Origin: Macrostomum hystrix
Lineage: Eukaryota; Platyhelminthes; Macrostomidae
Direction: 5' to 3'
DNA length: 64,000 nt
Assembly: GCA_950097015.1 (NCBI GenBank)
Contig: CATNEN010000034.1
Span: 1,768,501-1,832,500, forward strand
A model generated the notes under the pieces. The model worked only from the letters and a program-made list of their open reading frames with translations, ran no database searches and was not told the DNA's origin. Of the stretch, positions 11,501 to 22,199 are shown piece after piece. The position numbers were made by a program, and so were the translations under genes. How positions within the stretch are numbered: the first letter of the stretch is position 1; each line of letters starts with the position of its first letter.

Positions 11501-11680
11501 AGCCGCCAGTGCCAGCAGGCACAGCTGTAGAAATGTGGCCAAGGCGAGGATCAGTCGGCGACGGCGACTCGGCGAGGGTCGAGATTGCGACAGGAGACCC
11601 CAGGGCAGCCAGTCGGGCAACCGGCGAGGTCGGCCGGATGATTTTGAACGGCTTCGTTGGGAATTCCCACCGGTTATCAT
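8510..11680 (-). CDS. Divergent polycystin-family (PKD/TRPP) membrane protein, five exons
   Basis: Exons on the minus strand: 11680-11057, 10617-10021, 9937-9670, 9356-9057 and 8802-8510. The spliced length is 2082 nt (693 aa) and all phases agree. A membrane segment at residues 43-62 follows a basic N-terminus. The extracellular polycystin domain then follows, with its hallmarks TTVRDAVAFWRW...LLPGLYG, an N-glycosylation site (NAT), PRLRRMRG and, in exon 2, WAFDRQTRAVAVEFFLYQPA. After it come hydrophobic segments matching S2-S6 (LALAAELIGLVSACVH, AFTHLLSVLVFLFSLRLV, LIVSATLVTAILLACLFLAVLL). Polycystins are ciliary or plasma-membrane cation channels or partners. This one lacks the PLAT, REJ and GPS modules of PKD1, and I cannot find the GD selectivity-filter motif of PKD2 in exon 3. 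A TTCTCTCGCTGCTATCAG acceptor-like site ends 5 nt before the ATG. The exon 1 donor (GTGGGC) is the weakest part of the model. Confidence 0.78.
9400..9640. repeat. Minisatellite, 37-bp unit, about 6 copies, in polycystin intron 3
   Basis: Units share CACCTCACACCCAGCCATTC at 37-bp spacing and decay towards 9640. The array fills most of the intron between exons 3 and 4 (9357-9669). Confidence 0.9.
10728..10935. mobile_element. Complete hAT-like MITE, 208 bp
   Basis: Starts CAGGGGTTGGCAAACT and ends AGTTTGCCAATCCCTG after one upstream base, so the termini are inverted copies with one mismatch over 15-16 bp. CGGCCCGC/GCGGGCC tracts lie just inside both ends, a style I associate with hAT non-autonomous elements. 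The interior (about 10810-10860) holds CCTGTCTCATCTATTCTGTC-like sequence related to the 16-bp minisatellite. No clear 8-bp target duplication. It lies in polycystin intron 1. Confidence 0.75.
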
Positions 11681-11689
11681 GGCAACTGA

Positions 11690-12165
11690 TAGCAGCGAGA
11701 GAACGGGAAAGGTGATTTTGGTGCAATATGAAGCCGATAGATAGGCTTTGAAATGTCTCGAATGCATTTTAAACATGTTTTTTCGGAGTCGGAGATAAAA
11801 AGGCTTTGTTAGGCATATTCACTACAGCCCACTCATCTGTAAGTCATGGGAAAACTTTATGCCTGCGTTTTTTCTCAAACGTGAGCTTGAAGGGTGGAGG
11901 CTAGCAACCTGTTCTCTCTCAATTGTATTGTCTGTTGGCTAAGGCTGAAACTTTGCATTCTTTTTTCAGACTCACGGGCGGTTTAGAAATGAAAGACTTT
12001 GACAGGCCAGGAGCAACACGCATTGACAAACAGAATTAGCGATTGAAAGAAGACAGAAACAAAGAAATTGCATTTTTAACTACGCTAATTTTAGCCCATG
12101 GCAACAGTTTAATAATTCTCAGCTTTCGCCTTGTGATCTTGTCTAAGATAAAGAAGACTGAATTT
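11690..12165. other. Upstream region of the polycystin-like gene
   Basis: Presumed promoter and outron region. No TATA box or other gene recognised. Confidence 0.35.
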
Positions 12166-12169
12166 CACA

Positions 12170-12420
12170 GTCCACCGTCACAATCCACAGGTTCCACAGT
12201 CCAACAATCCACAGGTTCCACAGTCCAACAATCCACAGGTTCGACAGTCCAACAATCCACAGATTCCATAGTCCAACAATCCACAGATTCCATAGTCCAA
12301 CAATCCACAAATTCCATAGTCCAACAATCCACAGATTCCATAGTCCAACAATCCACAGATTCCATAGTCCAACAATCCACAGGTTCGACAGTCCAACAAT
12401 CCACAGATTCCATAGTCCAT
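12170..12420. repeat. Minisatellite, 24-bp unit, about 10 copies
   Basis: Units alternate CAATCCACAGGTTCCACAG and CAATCCACAGATTCCATAG types at 24-bp spacing. The period is a multiple of three and produces spurious open frames on both strands. Confidence 0.95.
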
Positions 12421-12939
12421 TGTCCATCGAGTTCGGGTTTTCGCTTTAAGTTCAGAGCATTTGCTCTTGCGAACATGATAAGAAATGTGATTTTTAGAGC
12501 AATCTAGCTCTTGAGCACTGCCTGTACGGATGCTCATTAATCGCATATTGAGAAGGCAATTTACACTCCTTACCTATGGAATTGCAGCGGGGATAAAGAT
12601 CCCGTCAGCCCGCTGTCTCCTGGGATTATGTTCGCTAGGGAACTAGACATGTGTAGTCCCAACAGAAAATCGATGTTCGGACTAGCACTGCATATTAGCA
12701 TATTGCGGGTCACACAAGCGATATTGAGGAATGCAGACAGCGCATGGGACCCTCAACAGCATGGAGACAGACGCCCTGTCTCAGATTCTAAAAGTGGTAT
12801 TCAATACTACAAAGTACATTACAACTGACCTTCTGTCTACATTTACATTGGCTGACCGTTTTTTATCTTCCAACTGCACCAATTCTCTCAATCACTTTAC
12901 TTCCTTACCAGACAGCGAATTCACGGACTCAAGATTTGA

Positions 12940-13050
12940 GTTCAGGATCTCATTCTCCCATTCACGGAATCTCATTCTCCCATTCACAGAATCTCATTCT
13001 CCCAATTCACAGAATCTCATTCTTCCCATTTACAGAATCTCATTCTCCCC
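12940..13050. repeat. Short tandem repeat, about 22-bp unit, 5 copies
   Basis: Copies of TCTCATTCTCCCATTCACAG with small length changes. Confidence 0.85.
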
Positions 13051-13505
13051 ATTCAATCAGTATAAACATGGCTCATTTCCAACGCATGCGAAGGGTAAAA
13101 GTTGCTCACCAAGTTGAATATCAATTACAGCAGCGTTATGCCCAGAGAGAAGTATCTTAATGCAGATGCCGTGCTTTGCTAAGTTTTTTGCAGCTCCTTT
13201 TAGTTTCTCCCCAGTCTATCGTACTGTCATCCCATAAGAAGTTTGGCCACTCACTAATAGCCGCCAACCATTGGTTGCTGAGCGCCGTTGCCACTGTAAA
13301 TAAACTGCACAGCGCGGCACCCGTTGTTGCAGCAGTGTTGCATGGGGTAACAACTCAGTACTCTATCTGGAAGGAGGGTTGAAGACACGTCTGTGAGAGG
13401 GACCTAGGGCCTTTCTCTCAACACACTCAACACTAAGCACATTATATTCTTCCCGTAAGGCATCGGCGTCGTTTCATAGCTAATTTTATATTCACCAAAT
13501 AGCAG

Positions 13506-13625
13506 CTAAGCTGCATGGCCAAGAGACTCCGCTGCCTTCTGCCGTATCTTGTTGTCAGAAATTTCAATATTTGAGTACACTTTTTTGAGCAGTCGTGGCG
13601 GAACAATTGTCTCACTGCCAGTCAT
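13506..13625 (-). CDS. Small open frame of 39 codons, unknown
   Basis: A minus-strand frame from ATG 13625-13623 to TAG 13508-13506, starting MTGSETIVPPRLLKKVYSN and ending KAAESLGHAA. The composition is protein-like (charged helix-like end, no low complexity), and an in-frame TGA lies upstream, so it would be a complete small protein or one exon. I do not recognise it and no neighbouring exon is evident. It may be chance. Confidence 0.25.
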   Translation of the reverse strand: MTGSETIVPPRLLKKVYSNIEISDNKIRQKAAESLGHAA

Positions 13626-13959
13626 GTTGCTTTTACCTTTCTTGCTGCTGTTTTTTCACTTCTTCGCATTGGCCACTGGTTAAAAAAACACGGTTGCTAT
13701 GGTTATACAGAGTATTGAGATTTTCTCTTAAAACTCACATGGCTAAGTCCCTCGGAGCCTATTAAATTCCTGTCGTGAAATGCCAGGAATAAGCAAAGCC
13801 CTCCACAGTAACGCGACAACGTAATCTAACATGGTTGAAAGCAAGAGGGTGGTTACTACTGCTTACAATGAGCTCCAACTGAAAAGAAAATTAGACAAAA
13901 CCTGATCTTAATTGGATTGAGATCTTGTCATCCTCGAGCTAATTTCAGATAATCAGATA

Positions 13960-14815
13960 ATTTGACCCAGCTGATCCCACACGATATGACCATTATGACC
14001 CAGCTGATCCCACACGATATTACTATTGTAATCCAGCTGATCCCACACGATATTACTATTGTGACCTAGCTGATCCCACACGATATTACTATTGTAATCC
14101 AGCTGATCCCACACGATATTACTATTGTAATCCAGCTGATCCCACACGATATTACTATTGTAATCCAGCTGATCCCACATGATATTACTATTGTAATCCA
14201 GCTGATCCCACACGATATTACTATTGTAATCCAGCTGGTCCCACACGATATTACTATTATGACCCAGCTGATCCCACACGATATTACTATTGTAATACAG
14301 CTGATCCCACACGATATTACTATTGTAATCCAGCTGATCCCACACGATATTACTATTGTAATCCAGCTGATCCCACACGATATTACTATTGTGACCCAGC
14401 TGATCCCACACGATATTACTATTGTGACCCAGCTGATCCCACACGATATTACTATTGTAATCCAGCTGATCCCACACGATATTACTATTATGACCCAGCT
14501 GATCCCACACGATATTACTATTGTAATACAGCTGATCCCACACGATATTACTATTGTAATCCAGCTGATCCCACACGATATTACTATTGTAATCCAGCTG
14601 ATCCCACACGATATTACTATTGAAATCCAGCTGATCCCACACGATATTACTATTGTAATCCAGCTGGTCCCACACGATATTACTATTATGACCCAGCTGA
14701 TCCCACACGATATTACTATTGTGACCCAGCTGATCCCACTCGATATTACTATTGTGACCCAGCTGATCCCACTCGATATGACCAACATTACCAAGCTGAT
14801 CCCACACGATATGTC
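13960..14815. repeat. Minisatellite, 33-bp unit, about 26 copies
   Basis: Units share CAGCTGATCCCACACGATAT at 33-bp spacing, with variation mainly in the 8-10 bp between blocks (TGTAATC, TGTGACC, TATGACC). A five-unit group with TATGACC, TGTAATA and TGTAATC types recurs at about 14260 and 14490, so blocks as well as single units have been duplicated. Confidence 0.95.
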
Positions 14816-15414
14816 TATGACCATTTCAATAAAAATGTCAAACTAAGCTGTTACCTTTAACTACAGTCACCCAATCCTGACCGACTAGGTTGGCGTGCAA
14901 TTTGACATAACATTATTAGCAAAATACTAGCAAAATCATAGCAGCGAAGTACACAATAGTACGCAAATTAACATGTACTTATCTGATTATGCGACAAGGC
15001 CAGAAAAAGGACAAAAACTTTGTGAGACAGAAAGAGAGAGACAGGGGCTCTCTCTGATGTCATCTGTCATCGCTCAGTTGGTTGACACGCCCATTATTGC
15101 GCATCGATTGTGCTCAATATATATAAATATATTTTACAATGCCAATTGTTCATGGACTTCATGGACTGAGCTGGTGAAGGGACCGAAGTGTCGGGTTAAG
15201 CAACAATTAAAAACAATAAACAAAAATGACTAAATAAGACTAACCAACCAAGCAGACAAATACAACAGTTGGACACAAACAAAGCATTTTTAATAGAAAG
15301 GCTTACAAATAAGGACAAGTACAATTAGAAAAGTATTTCTCTGACAGATAATTGTGAACTTTCTATTTCTGCTTCCATGACATTCAACAATACAGAATAA
15401 AAAGTGTGAAGATG
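14816..15414. other. Intergenic, nothing recognised
   Basis: AT-rich sequence without a supported gene. Confidence 0.35.
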
Positions 15415-15580
15415 GAAAGGTTTACTGGGGTAGATCAGAGGGTAGGGAGCGTTAACTCGGGTAGATTAGAGGGTAGGGAGGATAAATGGGGTAGATCAGA
15501 GGGTAGGGAGGATAACTGGGGTAGATCAGAGGGTAGGGAGGGTTAACTGGGGTAGATCAGCGGGTAGGGACGGGAAGGTT
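15415..15580. repeat. Minisatellite, about 31-bp unit, 5 copies
   Basis: Units built on GGGGTAGATCAGAGGGTAGG with a variable ATAACT or TTAACT tail. Purine-rich on the plus strand. Confidence 0.88.
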
Positions 15581-16457
15581 TAACTGAGGGTCAAACAGTT
15601 CGAAATTGTGAAACTGGGGTTAGAAAAAAAGTAGATTTAAAAGAGATTTGAGGTGCAAATTTAAGTAAACACTCAGGTATACACATTTTTGCGAAAACAG
15701 TTCCACATAAAATCACAAAAAACACAGTAGCTATATAAATAATGTTACATAAAAATCTAAGAGAAGCTATTGGTGCCTATATATAGTCATACAGAAATAA
15801 ATATTCATTAACATAAGACTTTCTTGAACTGAATTCGTCTGAAGTGTCAATTGGCGACCCAGAGGACCATATTCCCGAACAAATAGGATCAATCAATGAA
15901 AATATATCATAAATTTACTTATAATAATAGGAAAACAATAAATTTCAATAGTTAGTGTGCGACTCTCGTCCAGTAATAAATTGATGAAAAATTATAAACC
16001 AATTCAACTAGGCAAGCAAGTCAACCCTAGGACGGGAAATTAAAAAAAAGCGAAGAAGGGTGCCAATGGCAGTGCAGTAATAAAATGGCGACTACAAATA
16101 AATAAACTGATAGATAAACTGTTCAAGAATGAAATAGGTGGGAGATGTACAAAACACTGGGGACAGACACATAGTAAGAGGAGATAGAAAGAGAGAGAAA
16201 ATGTTTTTAATCACTGGGAGCAAAGTTAGCACAACACAGAGAAGGAAAAAGTACAAAGTGAATATAGAGAAATTCGCTTACAAGAGACCTTTTTAATGGT
16301 TGACCAGCTGCTAGCCGTTCGCCATATAGCTGCGCTAATTTAATTAGCATTTATATGGCACCTGGCGGACTAAAGACGGTTACTTTAGATTGTAATTCGC
16401 GTTCAAACAGAGAAGCAAGCGAGTACGCAAATTTTGTTTAATTAAAAAGCCATTAGT
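15581..16457. other. Intergenic, AT-rich, nothing recognised
   Basis: No gene or mobile element supported on either strand. Confidence 0.35.
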
Positions 16458-18414
16458 TAGGCGGGAGCGAGTGTACGTTGAGGCCGAGTGAAGGTTCTAG
16501 GCTTAGTTGGGCGGGAGCGAGTGTACGTTGAGGTCGAGTGAAGGTTCCAGGCTTAGTTGGGCGGGAGCGAGTGTACGTTGAGGCCGAGTGAAGGTTCTAG
16601 GCTTAGTTGGGCGGGAGCGAGTGTACGTTGAGGCCGAGTGAAGGTTCCAGGCTTAGTTGGGCGGGAGCGAGTGTACGTTGAGGCCGAGTGAAGGTTCTAG
16701 GCTTAGTTGGGCGGGAGCGAGTGTACGTTGAGGCCGAGTGAAGGTTCCAGGGTTAGTTGGGCAGGAGCGAGTGTACATAGAGGCCGAGTGAAGGTTCCAG
16801 GCTTAGTTGGGCGGGAGTGAGTGTACGTTGAGGCCGAGTGAAGGTTCTAGGCTTAGTTGGGCGGGAGCGAGTGTACGTGGAGGCCGAGTGAAGGTTCCAG
16901 GCTTAGTTGGGCAGGAGCGAGTGTACGTTGAGGCCGAGTGAAGGTTCTAGGCTTAGTTTGGCGGGAGCGAGTGTACGTTGAGGCCGAGTGAAGGTTCTAG
17001 GCTTAGTTGGGCGGGAGCGAGTGTACATAGAGGCCGAGTGAAGGTTCTAGGCTTAGTTGGGCGGGAGCGAGTGTACGTTGAGGTCGAGTGAAGGTTCTAG
17101 GCTTAGTTGGGCGGGAGCGAGTGTATATTGAGGTCGAGTGAAGGTTCTAGGCTTAGTTGGGCGGGAGCGAGTGTACATAGAGGCCGAGTGAAGGTTCTAG
17201 GCTTAGTTGGGCGGGAGCGAGTGTACGTTGAGGTCGAGTGAAGGTTCTAGGCTTAGTTGGGCGGGAGCGAGTGTACGTTGAGGTCGAGTGAAGGTTCTAG
17301 GCTTAGTTGGGCGGGAGCGAGTGTACGTTGAGGCCGAGTGAAGGTTCTAGGCTTAGTTGGGCGGGAGCGAGTGTACGTTGAGGCCGAGTGAAGGTTCTAG
17401 GCTTAGTTGGGCGGGAGCGAGTGTACATAGAGGCCGAGTGAAGGTTCTAGGCTTAGTTGGGCGGGAGCGAGTGTACGTTGAGGTCGAGTGAAGGTTCTAG
17501 GCTTAGTTGGGCGGGAGCGAGTGTATATTGAGGTCGAGTGAAGGTTCTAGGCTTAGTTGGGCGGGAGCGAGTGTACATAGAGGCTGAGTAAAGGTTCTAG
17601 GCTTAGTTGGGCGGGAGCGAGTGTACGTTGAGGCCGAGTGAAGGTTCTAGGCTTAGTTGGGCGGGAGCGAGTGTACATAGAGGCTGAGTGAAGGTTCTAG
17701 GCTTAGTTGGGCGGGAGCGAGTGTACGTTGAGGCCGAGTGAAGGTTCTAGGCTTAGTTGGGCGGGAGCGAGTGTACATAGAGGTCGAGTGAAGGTTCCAG
17801 GCTTAGTTAGGCGGGAGCGAGTGTACGTTGAGGTCGAGTGAAGGTTCTAGGCTTAGTTGGGCGGGAGCGAGTGTACGTTGAGGTCGAGTGAAGGTTCTAG
17901 GCTTAGTTGGGCGGGAGCGAGTGTACGTTGAGGTCGAGTGAAGGTTCTAGGCTTAGTTGGGCGGGAGCGAGTGTACATAGAGGCCGAGTGAAGGTTCTAG
18001 GCTTAGTTGGGCGGGAGCGAGTGTACGTTGAGGTCGAGTGAAGGTTCTAGGCTTAGTTGGGCGGGAGCGAGTGTACATAGAGGTCGAGTGAAGGTTCTAG
18101 GCTTAGTTGGGCGGGAGCGAGTGTACATTGAGGCCTAGTGAAGTTCTAGGCTTAGTTGGGCGGGAGCGAGTGTAAATTGAGGCCGAGTGAAGTTCTAAGC
18201 TTAGATGGGCGGGAGCTAGTGTACATAGAGGCCGAGTGAAGGTTCTAGGCTTAGTTGGGCGGGAGCGAGTGTACATAGAGGCCGAGTGAAGGTTCTAAGC
18301 TTAGTTGGGCGGGAGCGAGTGTACGTTGAGGTCGAGTGAAGGTTCTAGGCTTAGTTGGGCGGGAGCGAGTGTACGTTGAGGCCGAGTGAAGGTTCTAGGC
18401 TTAGTTGGGCGGGA
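16458..18414. repeat. Minisatellite, 50-bp unit, about 39 copies, with higher-order structure
   Basis: Each unit starts GCGGGAGCGAGTGTA and ends GGCTTAGTTGG. Variants differ after GTGTA (CGTTG, CATAG, TATTG), at AGGCCG versus AGGTCG, and at GGTTCTAG versus GGTTCCAG. An ordered run of variants around 17010-17180 recurs about 400 bp (eight units) later around 17410-17580. Units near 18130-18200 carry 1-bp deletions that shift the register. Confidence 0.97.
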
Positions 18415-19263
18415 GTAGTATACATTGTTATTTAAAATGCTGTTCGGGAAACAGCCAATCATTTGACTTGTATTTTAATGTCTTCGATGCGAGACAGCGG
18501 AATTCTATGCGCTCTCCAAGTCATGTAATTTTCAGAAATGGAAAGCAACAGCAAAATTTAAATAGCAGCTCAAAAGAAGCCTCGTCAAACAAAGCAAAAA
18601 AGCTGAAATCGGATTGGCAATAAATTGTAAAGCGGTGACAGTACAGACTTGCAGTTTTTGCGGAATTAGTTAGATATATGTTTACGTAGCCATAAATCAG
18701 GACACCACAAAGCGGTATTTGGATCTATGCGCATAGTTAAATAAAATATATAATATATTATTCATTAATTCTTAGTTTAGAGCTGGAAAGCGTTGTAAGT
18801 TTTAGACGAATAGATACAGCGGCGAAGTGAACAAAAAATTGTTAAAGCAATTAAAACGAGTTTTGTGACTTTTATTGATAAGACCAACTGCTTCATGCCT
18901 GGTATATGAAGGTACGCAGGTAAAACGCTGGTGCTACATGGATGTCAGACAGGTTGTCAGGCAATACTAGCTCGTACTAGAATAAAAACTAATAAAAACG
19001 ATTCATAAGCAGGAACAGCAGAGAAAACCCGGAGTGAATATACTAATTTCTTAAATAAAAAGTCGTTATAAAACAATTTCTGTCGGCATATTTTCAAACC
19101 GATTCAAATCGTCGGGCTTAACAGCAGGTTAAAGTAAAATAAAATAAATCACAGGGAATTCCTTTGCTTCTGTTATTATGATTATAAAAGAGTGCAGATT
19201 AACAAAAATAGACAATCGATTACGTAGACAGCTCCAAATTTACACTGTCGCTGTCAGTTTCGT
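18415..19263. other. 3' flank of the EFA6 gene
   Basis: AT-rich. It contains a minus-strand AATAAA at 18876-18871, about 390 nt past the EFA6 stop, as a candidate poly(A) signal. The short open frame at 18405-18623 starts inside the last array unit and is not convincing. Confidence 0.4.
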
Positions 19264-22168
19264 TCAAACAATTTCGTACAGTTCCACGCCTGGACTGGCT
19301 GCCGACACAGCGGCGCCATCGTTGTCGCTATTGGCAACGCCTGCAATAGGTGCCAACCGCTGCTGCTGATTGTCTTTAATGTTCGGAGTAGAGTCAGCCC
19401 CCGCTGAATCTTTAGGACTCAGGAGAGCTGGGGAAGGGACAGAGGCGGCGGCAGCGGCGGCCAACTCGGCATCCAGCAGTTGAATGTAAGCGCCGTAGCG
19501 CACCAGCTCATGCTGCAGGAAGGCTACGTGACGCTGCAGCTCAGCTCCGCCAATCTGGCAGGCGGGAGCTGCCGGACTGCCTGGCGCAGCTGACGTTGGC
19601 GTTGAACCCGATGACAAAGCGGTTGACGAAGAAGTGGAGGCGGTGCCAGAACGGCCGCGAAACGACTGCAGTTCTTTTTCAACTGAGGCGGCCTGGTAGA
19701 GACAGATATTGTTTCTTAAAGTTAAGCTCAGATTCTTACTAAGATTCGCGTTCCTAAGCTCGTACAGGTATTTACCTCCAACCAGACATTGTGACAGGCT
19801 CTAAACATTCTCTCAGACATTGTGACAGGCACTAAACCTTCATTCAGATATTGTGACAGGCACTAAACATTCTCAGACATTGTGACAGGCACTAAACCTT
19901 CACTCAGACATTGTGACAGGCACTAAACATTCTCTCAGACATTGTGACAGGCACTAAACATTCTCAGACATTGTGACAGGCACTAAACATTCTCTCAGAC
20001 ATTGTGACAGGCACTAAACATTCTCTCAGACATTGTGACAGGCACTAAACATTCTCTCAGACATTGTGACAGGCACTAAACATTCTCTCAGACATTGTGA
20101 CAGGCACAAAAACCTCCACTCAGACATTGTGACAGGCACTAAACGTTCACTCAGACATTGTGACAGGCACAAAAACCTCCACTCAGACATTGTGACAGGC
20201 ACTAAACATTCTCTCAGACATTGCTACGGGCACATTTAACCTCGTTTAAGACATTGTGACAGGAGTAAACAATCATCAAAGTTTATCCACAGGCAGTTAA
20301 ACCTGGGGCTGCTAGCCTCCCACCTGTTCCTTATGCTTGGCGAGCTGTTCTGTGGCGGTCAGGCTGGTGGGCACGGAGGGCAGCAGAGGCCGGGGATAGG
20401 AGCTGTTCAGCTGGCTGCCAACAGGAGCCGGCAGGGCGGGCGCGGATAGCAGGGCGGCGGTTCGATTCACGGTTTCAACCCAGGCGTCGGCGTCAGCCTG
20501 AGACGAGGCCTGGAGCAGCAACTCGGCGCCGATAGCCAGACGGAGTCGCCAAACATGGCGCCGTTTTGTATACTCAGGCGCCAGGCCAGCCAGTGCGTGA
20601 TGAATTCTTAATTCGCCGGCGCCGTCTGGCCAGCTGCTAGATGAATTAGCGGCCGCGGCAGCGGCGGCTGATTCGTCCTTGTGCACACCCAGGCTGAGGT
20701 CTTTCAATACGCAGAACACGCGGCGCCAGGCGCGTCGACCCTTCCGAGTGCGGCGACCGCCGGCGTCGAGGACCTGCGCAATAAATAGGGTGATTGGCCA
20801 ATAACTTGTGCCCGGGTTGCTAGGTTGTAGCCTAGTGGTTAGAGCATCAAACTCACGACACGACTAGAAGGTCGGGGGTTCGATTCTTGACTAGTTAATA
20901 CCCATGTTGTTAGTTTGAAGCCTAGTAATTAGAGATTTAGAGCATAGAACTCACGACGCGACTAAAACGTCAACACACTCCCAGTCTATACACTGAACAG
21001 CCTTACGCAGCCTCATTGTCTCATTGTTCATGATATAAAAGCTCACCTGTTTCCGAACAAGGAAGCCCCGTCTAAATTCGATACCCGGACCCGAGCCGCC
21101 AGCACCGCTTCCGACAGCGTCGCCAGCCATGCCGGGATTGCTGAGTCCCTGACCCTGACTGGCCGCGGCTCCCACTCCAGTTGCCGAATGATTCAATGAT
21201 CCCGGAGACGCAGCCGACGAGCACAACAAAGCGGCGTCTTCGGGCGTCAAGACAGACGCCGCCGACTGAGCGGCAGCGGCTGCGGCCGCAGCCGGGTCTA
21301 GAAGCCCAGCAGCTCCGGCCGGCTGCAGAATTGGCTGAGCCCTAATAGCCTGATAGAGAGATTTCAACACCTCCCTAGGATAGTTTTGACCTTCATTCAG
21401 ATTGGCCAGATTGTCTATGAATTGCTGGCTAGTCATGCGTTGGCCAATAGCACCGTGCAGGTCTTTGTTCAGCAGCAGCAGGGCGCATGCCAGGGTGTGA
21501 CAAGAGTCAGCTGTGGGATAACTGTCTGGATTACAGCGCAGGTAGGATTTGGCAAAGTGCAGCAGCACACGCTCCTGATCTGCCGTCTCGCCTTGCAGGC
21601 AGAATCTACTAAGAAATTTTCTCAAAGCCGTGTCCAAAGTATCGTCGCTGAAGTCGAATAGGGCGGCGTACTCTTCGCCGACTAGCGAATTAAAGTCGTT
21701 CTTGCGCGACAGGTGTTTAGCAACGTCGGTGTGACGAAAGCCTTCGAGCATGTAAAGCCGTTTGGCTAGGCGCCTGGCGGCCTCCCTATCCGCTGCCTTC
21801 GGCGGCTGATGATAGATGCTCTCGGCTAAAGACTCAGAATCCGAGCTGCTGTCCTCCTGGCCATCCGGCGGCGTCCGGGGATCCTCCGGCTCCAAACCGT
21901 TGCAATCAATGACGGACGGCTGGCGAGACACGGACACTAGCTCGTCTTCGTCTTCTTCGCCAACCGGATCGGCGCATGTAACTACAATATCCGGCTGTGG
22001 CGTAGCAGCGGCTGCGGCCGCGGATGTTGCATCGTCCATGTAGCTGAGCCCCTGATCATCTAGCAGCAGTTCCTCGATGGTGGCCTTGGTGGCCTGGGGT
22101 CGCTGGCCATTGCTCCCACCATTGCTTGACTGGTCGGCTTGTGCCATGACTTCCGTTTTTTGTTGCAT
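19264..22168 (-). CDS. PSD: EFA6/PSD family Arf6 guanine nucleotide exchange factor, three exons
   Basis: Exons 22168-21047, 20773-20324 and 19692-19264 give 2001 nt (666 aa), all in phase 0. EFA6 proteins load GTP onto Arf6 at the plasma membrane and control actin, endocytosis and, in invertebrates, cortical microtubules. A Sec7 domain spans about residues 125-280 and includes the catalytic glutamate-finger region (LQGETADQERVL, Glu near 194) and LLLNKDLHG. A PH domain starts at RRGFLVRK (about 367) and continues across the first intron as GGRRTRKGRRAWRRVFCVLK to near residue 490. Exon 3 encodes a C-terminal helix (ELQRHVAFLQHELVRYGAYI) like the EFA6 coiled coil. The acidic N-terminus has poly-Ala runs. 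Two ATGs (residues 1 and 8) are possible starts. Confidence 0.92.
19785..20245. repeat. Minisatellite, about 31-bp unit, about 15 copies, in EFA6 intron 2
   Basis: Units share CAGACATTGTGACAGGCACT, followed by AAACATTCTCT or AAACCTTCACT variants. The array fills most of the intron 19693-20323. Confidence 0.95.
20811..20975 (+). repeat. Tandem pair of tRNA-like sequences (SINE-like) in EFA6 intron 1
   Basis: Copy 1 contains TAGCCTAGTGGTTAGAGC, which fits a tRNA A box, and GGTTCGATTCTTG 50 bp later, which fits a B box. Copy 2 starts about 90 bp downstream (CCCATGTTGTTAG, GCCTAGTAATTAGAG, ACTCACGACGCGACT) and has lost the B box. I cannot fold a convincing complete tRNA. A tRNA-derived SINE or tRNA pseudogene, duplicated in tandem, is the best reading. 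It lies on the strand opposite to the host gene. Confidence 0.6.
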
Positions 22169-22199
22169 TCAACGTTCAGAAGTCAGACGGAAAGGAGTA

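Noticed and set aside
13953..14846. Long frames on both strands (WDQLGHNSNI-type repeats)
   Set aside because: Artefact of the 33-bp array.
18405..18623. 72-codon plus-strand frame
   Set aside because: Starts inside the last unit of the 50-bp array; no conserved features.
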